Of a stretch of DNA of 25,067 nt, positions 12,928-19,237 are shown in pieces. Numbering within the stretch: position 1 is the first letter of the stretch; each line of letters opens with the position of its first letter. The notes under the pieces are model-generated. The model was not told where the DNA came from, did not search any database, and saw only the letters and a list, made by a program, of their open reading frames with translations. The position numbers and the translations under genes are program-made. Origin of the DNA: DATGLE01 sp035294325 (GTDB lineage Bacteria; Chloroflexota; Ktedonobacteria; Ktedonobacterales; Ktedonobacteraceae); the NCBI GenBank assembly GCA_035294325.1, contig DATGLE010000065.1, positions 1-25,067 on the forward strand, written 5' to 3'.

Positions 12928-15138
12928 TTATGCGCGGATCTCTTCAAGCATTGATAGATTGATAAAGAGATCGCAACTCTGGCGCAGAGTCGCGGACATA
13001 GCCTCATCGAAGGCGGCCACTTCGACGCGCACGCCATGATCGGAGCAGTAGTCGAGCATGGGCATAAAGTCGCTATCGCCGCTGACCAGGACGATGCAAT
13101 CAACGGCGCGACCATCGACCAGTCGCACAACATCCATGCACAGATCCAGATCCAGGTCGGCTTTCTTGGCGCCGCTGGAGAAGGTCTTGTAGTTCTTGGT
13201 CGTGATGCGATAGCCAAGTCCTTTGACCGCCTGCAAGAACATCTGCTCATCGCCCGGCTGCGGGCTGGTAGGACAATAGGCATGCGCACGAACCAGCCGG
13301 CGATTGCCACGCAGGAAATCGAGCAGCTTGCCAAAATCTATAGCAATGCGCAGGGTACGCGCGGAGTAGAGCAGGTTGGCAACATCCACAAAGACGCCCA
13401 CGCGCTCGGTTGAAGGGAAGGGAGGCAGCGAGACGGAGACGCTTGCCGGCGCCTGAGATGCACGCCGCAGCTCGGCTACCATGCGATCCGTCTGCGTTTG
13501 AATAGCCTGCGCGACGATGTTCGCAAAGTAGTTCATCGAGGCCGCCGATGGCCCGCCTTCGGTATGGCGCGTGACGGTATGAGGAGGCGTCTGGGGGCGC
13601 TGCGGCTCGGCGCGGCCAATCACGCGTCCGGTAAAGACACTGCCCCGCGCGGGCGATGGCTCCGGCGCCATGAAAGGACCGGTGGTCTCATTGCCCTGAT
13701 TCATCTGGTTAACTGTGTAGCCGGAGACGATGGTATAAGGAGTGCTCGCAGTCGTACCATTTGTGCTATTCGTCGGGGCAGCGGGGGCCGGTGGCACCGG
13801 CATTACCAGCGGTGTCGGCGTCGCAGCCGGCGTTGTTGCGGCAGCGCCATTGCTGGAACTTGAGCGATGGCGCCGACGCCGGCGCGAGGTCACTTTTTGT
13901 AGCTCAGAGTACTCCAGCGGCGGGAGATCCTCTGGCGCGATATTGCCCGGAGCTTCTGTGGCCTCTGTGGCGGACGCGGCAGCATCAATCGCTGGAGCCG
14001 TGGCGGCAGCCTGCTCCTTCTGGCGCTCGCTTCCCGAACGGCGGCGTCCCGCTTCCGGGGCGGCCTGTGGCGCTGCGCCTGCGCTCTGTTCGGGCACCTG
14101 CTCCTGTGCAACTGCCTGTCTGGCGGCTGACTGCGTACCGCTGCTCGCTGATTTTGTTTGAGCGCTCGTTACTTGCTCCGCTTCGGCCCGTGAAGGCGCG
14201 GGCTGAGTACTGGCCGCAGTCGCGGCAGGGCGATCAAAGCGATAGCGGCGCGCCGGGCGCGGTGTCTCCGGCTCCGCCGGGGTTTCGGCTGGTGCCGGGG
14301 CCGCCTCGCTGGTGGCTGTGGCCTCCGGAGGTGGAGCTTCCACCGGGGGAGCAGTTTCTTCACGCTGGTGCCGGCTGCTATGACGTGGCACGCGCACGCG
14401 CGATGGCGGACGCAGCAGCGGCGATACGGCGCGCGCTGCCGGCTCGGCCTTCTCTGTTTTCGCCTCGACCGCCGTATCCTTGCTCGTTTCTTCCGCCTGC
14501 TCCTGCTCGCTGATGACCGGCGGGCGCTCCGCTGCGGGTGCAGGCACGGAAACCTCCCCGGTGGCGGGCGCCTCCGGCACGGGGGTCAGCAACGCCGCAG
14601 GCGCCTCTTCCCCACTCGCGCCTTCGGGCGATACGAGCGTATCCAGTGCGGGTGATGGCTCGGCAGGCGCGGCGAGATCGCCCTCCACCGGAGAAAGCAG
14701 CTTGAACGCCTCTTCACGGGATTCCTGCAACGCGGCGCTGAAGCGCGCCTCGGCCTCGCGGAACTCTTCGATAAAGGCTGTGAAAGGACGAACCTCCTCC
14801 TGAGTTTCTACAAATGGAGCGGCTTCAAAGCCCTGGCTCGTCTTCTCGTTCTCCTTCTCCTTCTCCTTCTCCTGATCCTGCTGCTCGCCTGCGGGAGCGG
14901 CAGTTATCTCCGCCCCGGCCCGGGCGGGTTCTTCGGTGTGACCCTCTTCATATGTCTCGGTAGGAGGTGCAACATCGGCCGGGGCAGAAATGGCCTGCGC
15001 TTCCGCCTCATCCGTTTCTTCCCCGGCGGACGTTGTGGTCGCGAAAGTTGCGGAGGCGACCCGGGTTTCGAGGGCAGGAGTTTGCTCTACGACTGTTGTT
15101 TCAACGTCGTTTTCATCATAATCGTGTTGTGTTGTCAC
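12928..15138 (-). CDS. NYN-domain (LabA/DUF88-type) protein with very long disordered N-terminus
   Basis: This is a 736-aa protein starting at GTG 15136-15138, with GGAG six nt upstream. The last 160 residues (578-736) are a NYN domain of the LabA/DUF88 type, a PIN-like fold. It shows GVFVDVANLLY (D585), the acidic stretch KKADLDLDLCMDVVRL (D661, D663) and VLVSGDSDFMPML (D688, D690). These acidic residues fit a metal-dependent RNase, although activity is inferred from the family. Residues 1 to about 540 are low-complexity Ala/Pro/Glu/Thr sequence with some Arg patches (SRRRRRHRSSSS around 420) and no folded domain I can recognise. Most NYN proteins of this group are 160-300 aa, so the extension is exceptional. 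It may tether the domain to RNA or partners. A terminator follows, so the gene is probably monocistronic. Confidence 0.85.
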   Translation of the reverse strand: MTTQHDYDENDVETTVVEQTPALETRVASATFATTTSAGEETDEAEAQAISAPADVAPPTETYEEGHTEEPARAGAEITAAPAGEQQDQEKEKEKENEKTSQGFEAAPFVETQEEVRPFTAFIEEFREAEARFSAALQESREEAFKLLSPVEGDLAAPAEPSPALDTLVSPEGASGEEAPAALLTPVPEAPATGEVSVPAPAAERPPVISEQEQAEETSKDTAVEAKTEKAEPAARAVSPLLRPPSRVRVPRHSSRHQREETAPPVEAPPPEATATSEAAPAPAETPAEPETPRPARRYRFDRPAATAASTQPAPSRAEAEQVTSAQTKSASSGTQSAARQAVAQEQVPEQSAGAAPQAAPEAGRRRSGSERQKEQAAATAPAIDAAASATEATEAPGNIAPEDLPPLEYSELQKVTSRRRRRHRSSSSNGAAATTPAATPTPLVMPVPPAPAAPTNSTNGTTASTPYTIVSGYTVNQMNQGNETTGPFMAPEPSPARGSVFTGRVIGRAEPQRPQTPPHTVTRHTEGGPSAASMNYFANIVAQAIQTQTDRMVAELRRASQAPASVSVSLPPFPSTERVGVFVDVANLLYSARTLRIAIDFGKLLDFLRGNRRLVRAHAYCPTSPQPGDEQMFLQAVKGLGYRITTKNYKTFSSGAKKADLDLDLCMDVVRLVDGRAVDCIVLVSGDSDFMPMLDYCSDHGVRVEVAAFDEAMSATLRQSCDLFINLSMLEEIRA

Positions 15139-15496
15139 TAAGATCTCCAGTCTCAGTCGCTACGAACCGGAGCGCAGGGTGTCACCGTAGAATATGTCCG
15201 ACTGAAGATGACGGGGCGAACATATGCTCTCTGATTGTTCCCAGTTGTTATCGCGATATGTGTTACTGATGGGCAGAAGCAAGCATCATTTGTTGAAGCC
15301 ATGACTGGTTTTAACAATGGCGGACATCCTTTTCGAGCGTAACTGCGCGATCAAGCGCACCATGAGTGCGCTTCTACAGGCTGGCAAACGCGATCAATCG
15401 CGCGGCTACGCAACATAAATCATATCCTCTTGCTAAAAACCGTCACAGGTCTCAACAATCTCGCCCCTCCCTGGTCGCAGTCTCCTCCACGCTGCG
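15139..15496. other. Intergenic region with palindromic repeat
   Basis: I see no gene in these 358 bases. It contains the imperfect inverted repeat at 15338-15410 described separately and probably the promoter of the NYN gene, which I cannot define. Confidence 0.4.
15338..15410. repeat. CGTAGC-type palindrome, copy 1
   Basis: CGTAACTGCGCGATCAAGCG at the left and the sequence ending CAATCGCGCGGCTACG at the right are imperfect reverse complements. A smaller GCGCAC/GTGCGC hairpin is nested in the left part. The termini match those of the elements at 16417-16558 and 23546-23613. Confidence 0.6.
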
Positions 15497-16327
15497 CTAA
15501 TTGTGTTCCCGGTTCGATCTTGCTGTCGTCTGTCTATGCTGTTGACTTGACTCTTGATGCCCATCACCGCTCAATGGCGGAACACTGGTGGGCACGGGAC
15601 GAACATCAGGTTCTCTCACCACGTTCGTCCCAACCATTGTTGGCAGATGATTGCCAGTACTGGTATCGTGCTGATTGGTAGTGATGCGGAGCGCATGATC
15701 TTGTAATGCCCCGTGCCGGTGCGTCGAGCGCCAGACCGAGACAATACGCTCCACTGCGGTCACATTTGAGAAGACCGCGAGCAAGGCCAATGCCCAGATA
15801 CCAGTGTTCGTTAAAAGTCCGATAGCCAGGATGATGACACGTTCCGGGCGGGCAAGCAGTCCAGTTCTGCACTCGATTCCCAGACCTTCGGCACGAGCTT
15901 TGGCGTAACTTACCATCATCGAGCCAACTATAGCTACACAGATGAAAACGATCATCCAGCTTTGCTCGTTGGGAGCCGGCCAGAGTGGATCTTGGAGGCC
16001 GGGCCGCTGCAAGGCATAAAAGAGCAGTCCCAACAGGATGATACTTTCCGAATAGCGGTCAAGCGTCGAGTCAAAAAATGCGCCAAAGGTCGTGGCAGCG
16101 TTGCGGACACGCGCCATCGCACCATCGAACATGTCAAAGATGCCAGCAAACAGCACCAGCAAACCGCCCGCAAACAGGAATCCGTGAGCAATAACGATTG
16201 CCGTCAGTATACTGAGCAACAGCCCGATCCCTGTCAGCATATTCGGAGTGATACCCAGTTGAGCCAGTGGTTTAAGCAGTAATGTCACCAGGTGTCTAGC
16301 CTGTTGCTGTATGCGTCTGCTAAACAT
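15497..16327 (-). CDS. CDP-alcohol phosphatidyltransferase family protein
   Basis: The protein has 276 aa from the ATG at 16325-16327 (AAGG four nt upstream); another ATG 18 nt earlier is possible. The CDP-alcohol phosphatidyltransferase signature is complete: D65, D68-G-A-M-A-R, G82, D86 and D90 (FDMFDGAMARVRNAAT, then FGAFFDSTLDR). These Asp residues bind the metal ions that activate the CDP-lipid. About five or six membrane helices follow the family pattern up to residue about 195. By family it joins an alcohol, such as glycerol phosphate or inositol phosphate, to CDP-diacylglycerol in phospholipid synthesis; the acceptor is not clear. The last 75 residues are polar, His/Thr/Ser/Gln-rich and probably disordered, beyond the usual family end. 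Confidence 0.85.
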   Translation of the reverse strand: MFSRRIQQQARHLVTLLLKPLAQLGITPNMLTGIGLLLSILTAIVIAHGFLFAGGLLVLFAGIFDMFDGAMARVRNAATTFGAFFDSTLDRYSESIILLGLLFYALQRPGLQDPLWPAPNEQSWMIVFICVAIVGSMMVSYAKARAEGLGIECRTGLLARPERVIILAIGLLTNTGIWALALLAVFSNVTAVERIVSVWRSTHRHGALQDHALRITTNQHDTSTGNHLPTMVGTNVVREPDVRPVPTSVPPLSGDGHQESSQQHRQTTARSNREHN

Positions 16328-16388
16328 GCCCTTATTGTACCACATTTACCCCGAGAGGACTAGCTCTTTTTGGTAGAGATCAGGACCA

Positions 16389-16565
16389 TTTAAAAGTGGC
16401 GGCATGTGACTCAATCGTGCATAGCCGCGCGCTTTATTACGCGTACCAGGATATATAAAAAAGCGAAAACGGCGCGATGATACGTGTTGACGGCCAGAAA
16501 AAGGTCCTGTCCTTCCCTGATCTTGTTCGTTACAACTCATCATCGCGCAGCTACGCACTTTTAAA
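16389..16565. repeat. MITE-like element with 10-bp terminal inverted repeats
   Basis: TTTAAAAGTG at 16389-16398 and CACTTTTAAA at 16556-16565 are perfect inverted repeats bounding 177 bp. Just inside, GTGCATAGCCGCGCG (16417-16431) and CGCGCAGCTACGCAC (16544-16558) pair with two mismatches. They share the CGTAGC-YGCGCG ends of the other palindromes of this type. There is no coding capacity. It fills the gap between the phosphatidyltransferase and PHP genes. Confidence 0.55.
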
Positions 16566-16587
16566 GCGCTCTGGATAGAGATATTTG

Positions 16588-17442
16588 TCAGGCAACCTGC
16601 ACAGTCGAGGAGGAGCGCAGGCGGGTTAAGCGGCGCGCCCGGCGACCCTGTGGCGTCATCAGCAGATAACGCCCCCACTGGATATAATCCTGCATGCCCC
16701 ATAACCTGCCGCCGGGGGCGCTTGACCCGGCCTCGATAGTAGAGCGTACATCCAGCGCGCTCTTGCCCTCGAACCAGGTAATGCCGCTGCCAATTGAGGC
16801 TAAAGCATGGGCATCGCTATTGCCAAGTTCGGCCAGGCCATATACTTCGCGGTTCGCGCGCATGGCGACACGGTTGGCGTAAATGCCGCAAAAGCTGGCA
16901 TTCCAGGTCTCTATGCCGTCAAGCCAGACATCTTTGGAGGCGTGTATACGATCCATCACTTCTCGCCGGCAGCTATGGCGGAAAAGGCGATGCAGCGGGT
17001 GTGCGACAACGGCCAGCCCTCCCTGCTCATGAATGAGGTCAATGCTGCGCTCCATACTCTGGCCGGGCGCGATGTGCTTCTCGATAAAGAGCGCCAGCAA
17101 GTGACCGTCGCGTGTGCTTACCTCCTCGCCGACGACGAAATCAAAGCGATACGATCTCTTCATCCAGAGGTCGCGCGCGCGCAGGGCGCCCTCGATAACG
17201 TCGTGATCGGTAATGGCGATTACATCCAGCATAGTGCGCTGCTGCACATGCTCGAGAATCTGTTCGATGGTGGCGCTGCCGTCGCTGTAGGTACTGTGCA
17301 TATGTAGATCGGCCATGCCACATTTACCAATCCGGTACGCCTGTTGTGGTGTCATGCGCTTGCGCTTCTTGAGGTTCGCGGTTCCTTCAGGAGAGGCACA
17401 CCCTGACAGGGAGGACATGTTATCGTTTTTGCCGGTTATCAT
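16588..17442 (-). CDS. PHP-domain metal-dependent phosphoesterase
   Basis: This is a 284-aa protein; the ATG at 17440-17442 has AAAGGG five nt upstream. The four PHP metal-binding motifs are present in order: DLHMHSTYSDG (45-55), ITDHD (77-81), VGEEVST (about 103-109) with the later VVAHP, and LGNSDAH (about 228-234). Such stand-alone PHP proteins include nucleoside 3',5'-bisphosphate phosphatase and 5'-3' exoribonuclease (RNase AM/YciV type). The substrate here is unknown. The N-terminal 40 residues are basic and not part of the fold. It follows the ArsR-type regulator gene by 31 nt and is probably co-transcribed. The Arg-rich C-terminus (GRRARRLTRLR) may bind nucleic acid. Confidence 0.85.
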   Translation of the reverse strand: MITGKNDNMSSLSGCASPEGTANLKKRKRMTPQQAYRIGKCGMADLHMHSTYSDGSATIEQILEHVQQRTMLDVIAITDHDVIEGALRARDLWMKRSYRFDFVVGEEVSTRDGHLLALFIEKHIAPGQSMERSIDLIHEQGGLAVVAHPLHRLFRHSCRREVMDRIHASKDVWLDGIETWNASFCGIYANRVAMRANREVYGLAELGNSDAHALASIGSGITWFEGKSALDVRSTIEAGSSAPGGRLWGMQDYIQWGRYLLMTPQGRRARRLTRLRSSSTVQVA

Positions 17443-17473
17443 CTAAGCCCTTTATTTCCTTCTCTAACTTTTT

Positions 17474-17818
17474 TTAATCCTCCAATCCCGCGTCCGCTTC
17501 TATAAGCGCGGCGCCGACAGGAGGGGATTCCACCCGGTAAGCAGGATCGACCAGACCTTCCAGGCGATGCAGGCAGTGCTGGAAACGTTCAAGGTTGAGA
17601 GAGCAGTATGTCTGGCGCCCGGCACGCCGCGTCTGAATCAGGCCCGCGCGCCGGAGCTTGCGCAGGTGCCACGATACCAGCGGCTGGCTGAGGTTTAACA
17701 TTTCGGTGAGGGCGGTGACGGTCACTTCGCCCTGACGCGCAAGATGATAGACGATGGTGAGACGGGCCACACCCGCCAGGGCCTTTACCATGATCTTGAG
17801 GTCTCGCCAATCGTTCAT
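17474..17818 (-). CDS. ArsR/SmtB-type winged-helix transcriptional regulator
   Basis: This is a 114-aa protein with the ArsR-family winged helix: VARLTIVYHLARQGEVTV, the recognition helix region LNLSQPLVSWHLRKLRRAGL (41-60) and the wing RRAGRQTYCSL. The typical N-terminal metal-binding ELCVCDL motif of ArsR/SmtB metal sensors is absent, and only one Cys lies in the wing and one near the C-terminus, so metal sensing is doubtful. The ATG has GGGAAGAGAG upstream. It is first in a two-gene unit with the PHP phosphoesterase and may autoregulate it. The 160-nt gap upstream separates it from the divergent tRNA gene. Confidence 0.88.
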   Translation of the reverse strand: MNDWRDLKIMVKALAGVARLTIVYHLARQGEVTVTALTEMLNLSQPLVSWHLRKLRRAGLIQTRRAGRQTYCSLNLERFQHCLHRLEGLVDPAYRVESPPVGAALIEADAGLED

Positions 17819-17939
17819 CGCCGCTCTCTTCCCGCTTCAAGGGATGTAATCCATAAAGCTTTGTTTAATAAACTTCTCTTTATATTTTAAGGCGCGGAAG
17901 AGAAAGTGTCAAGATGGCACATACCCCCGAAATCAGGTA

Positions 17940-17968
17940 TTGTGTTGGCGGCCTGTCTGTGTTATACT
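17940..17968 (+). promoter_or_regulatory. Promoter of tRNA-Lys
   Basis: TTGTGT (17940-17945) and TATACT (17963-17968) are spaced by 17 nt. They put the predicted start about six nt before the first base of the tRNA at 17981. The -10 is good and the -35 matches only in TTG. Confidence 0.6.
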
Positions 17969-18019
17969 ATGCCCCGTCAAGCCCGCGTAGCTCAATTGGC
18001 AGAGCAGTCGACTCTTAAT

Positions 18020-18564
18020 GTGCGCCGCTGCGCTCTTGATAACCTTGTTGACGAAGGTCAACACCACTGAGATGGTTGTGGTTAAGGCGCCACCTCACCC
18101 GATCCCGAAAGGGTAAGGGGACAATAGCATGGATGGAAAAGTACAGCGTAAGCTGTGCAGCCAGGCCGTATATGGTCAGGCCGGGTTTGCCGAATCCGAG
18201 GCGCGTTTGCCCTCACAGGGCCGTATGTATACGTTGCATACGTACAGGGTTAACGATTAATTGAGATTAAGAGGATCGTTAAACATCTCCCCTGTAAGAC
18301 ACTCCAGTGCGAGTCAAGCGCCGCAAGGAGACCTGTGTACGGACCAGGTTATCAAGGGAACTGCGGGATCGCCTAAACCGCGCGAGCGGCATGGCGACGG
18401 AGCGCCCATAGTACTCAAACGATTGGAGTAAGGTCCAATACACGGGGAAGGGGCGCAGGAGGAGTAGCCCGCGAGGGTGAAACTCTGGAGAGCCGGATGC
18501 GGTGAAAGCTGCACGTCCGGTTCGGGAAGAGATGATTGGCGGCGCGCCGGTTATCTGCTTCACT
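18020..18564 (+). mobile_element. ORF-less group II intron in tRNA-Lys
   Basis: The intron begins with GTGCGCC, matching the group II 5' consensus GUGYG. Near the 3' end it carries a textbook 34-nt domain V and a domain VI hairpin. ATTAAG at 18266-18271 is perfectly complementary to the last six bases of the 5' exon (CTTAAT, 18014-18019). It is presented in the loop of a 7-bp stem (TAACGAT 18251-18257, ATCGTTA 18275-18281), as expected for EBS1/IBS1. The pairing covers the anticodon itself. No reverse transcriptase/maturase frame exists; the longest open frames are about 60 aa or shadows. The intron must therefore self-splice or use a maturase supplied from elsewhere. The 3' boundary is uncertain by one base: the AY rule suggests 18563, while a 7-nt anticodon loop requires 18564. 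Confidence 0.9.
18490..18563 (+). ncRNA. Group II intron domains V and VI
   Basis: Domain V is 18490-18523. It has the catalytic triad AGC at 18491-18493, a lower stem GAGCCGG with CCGGTTC, the two-base bulge region and a GAAA tetraloop at 18504-18507. Domain VI is an 11-bp stem (18530-18540 with 18546-18556, including G-U pairs) capped by GGCGC, and extended by GAAG (18526-18529) with CTTC (18558-18561). The only unpaired base on the 3' strand is G18557, seven or eight nt from the intron end, where a bulged branch-point A is normally found. Confidence 0.88.
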
Positions 18565-18607
18565 CGATTGGTTGGAGGTTCGAGTCCTCTCGCGGGCACC
18601 TTGCTTT

Positions 18608-19027
18608 TTATGTTCCGCGTTGTCCACGCACAATCACCGTGCTGCGTGCGGTAAAGATCGGCTGTTGATCGCTGCCGGTCCCTGTCATCTCGGTCACGAC
18701 GATAGTCATGGGGCCGGTGCGCCCGGTTCGCTCGCGCACATCGACCACGCGCGCCACACACGTTACCTCCTCGCCAACACGCAGCCGCCGCGTGTAGTCG
18801 TAGACCTGCTCGCCATGCAGGAGCTGCATCTTTGAGCCATCGAGTCCGAGTTCGGGAATACGGACGCGAAACGTGGTAGGGAAGGTCGGAGGAGCATACT
18901 CTGGCGGCTCTCCTCTCTGTAAGGCCGGGTCGTCTATGGCCTCCATAAAACGCTGCACCGCCTCCCGTGTGACCTGGAAGGTCTGCGGGGCCGAACTCTT
19001 ACCGATGAGGCTGCTGTCAATAGACAT
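18608..19027 (-). CDS. MaoC-like / FAS1-type dehydratase domain protein
   Basis: This 139-aa protein is a single hot-dog domain of the MaoC N-terminal (FAS1-like dehydratase) type. The N-terminus SLIGKSSAPQTFQVTREAVQ followed by FMEAIDDP fits this family. APPTFPTTF with LLHGEQVYDYTRRLRVGEEV is the core where substrate acyl chains bind. Family members such as HadA pair with a second hot-dog subunit to hydrate or dehydrate acyl thioesters. Here no partner gene is adjacent, so either it pairs in trans or it has lost the role. The ATG at 19025-19027 has AAGGAG nine nt upstream. Its stop lies only nine bases from the convergent tRNA gene. Confidence 0.82.
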   Translation of the reverse strand: MSIDSSLIGKSSAPQTFQVTREAVQRFMEAIDDPALQRGEPPEYAPPTFPTTFRVRIPELGLDGSKMQLLHGEQVYDYTRRLRVGEEVTCVARVVDVRERTGRTGPMTIVVTEMTGTGSDQQPIFTARSTVIVRGQRGT

Positions 19028-19113
19028 AGAAGGTGCTCCTTATTTACTTTTAAACAACACCGCGCCGAAACAATGATATTATAACAAAATCCGTTTGCCA
19101 GCGGCATCGCGTG

Positions 19114-19237
19114 CTGGCGCCTGCGGCGCTCGCATTTTTTAGTTGTATTGTGGAGAAATGCGCTTCGCGCATTTCTCCACAATACAACTACAATCCCAGG
19201 CGTGGCGGAGCCGCGCAAACGCCCGGCGAGGAAGGGT
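19114..19237. repeat. Long-palindrome element, copy F
   Basis: The left flank ctggcgcctgcggcgctcgc (19114-19133) precedes 24-bp perfect arms at 19140-19163 and 19167-19190 around TTC. The right flank ggcgtggcggagccgcgc is followed by aaacgcccggcgaggaaggg. The apex is again ATGCGC-TTC-GCGCAT. The right arm and flank overlap the 3' end of the histidine kinase gene and supply its stop codon. Confidence 0.88.

Larger units (their letters stand above)
17981..18598 (+). tRNA. tRNA-Lys(CTT), interrupted by a group II intron
   Basis: The exons are 17981-18019 and 18565-18598 and join to a 73-nt tRNA. The acceptor stem is GCCCGCG/CGCGGGC, the D arm GCTC...GAGC, and the anticodon stem GTCGA/TCGAT with the 7-nt loop CTCTTAA. 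The T arm is GGAGG-TTCGAGT-CCTCT, and discriminator A is at 18598. The anticodon CTT is at 18014-18016, which decodes lysine AAG. CCA is not encoded. The two halves cannot form a tRNA unless 545 nt are removed from the anticodon arm just after position 39. A promoter lies immediately upstream. A tRNA-Lys(UUU) elsewhere could also read AAG by wobble, so incomplete splicing might be tolerated. Confidence 0.92.

Noticed and set aside
18076..18264. 62-codon open frame inside the intron as a possible maturase or endonuclease
   Set aside because: It is too short, has no LAGLIDADG, HNH or reverse-transcriptase motif, and overlaps the EBS1-containing structured region.
18020..18564. Group I intron, the usual intron type in bacterial tRNA genes
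   Set aside because: No intron-terminal G fits a 7-nt anticodon loop and no P7-type core is evident, whereas the GTGCG start, 34-nt domain V and EBS1 pairing fit group II.
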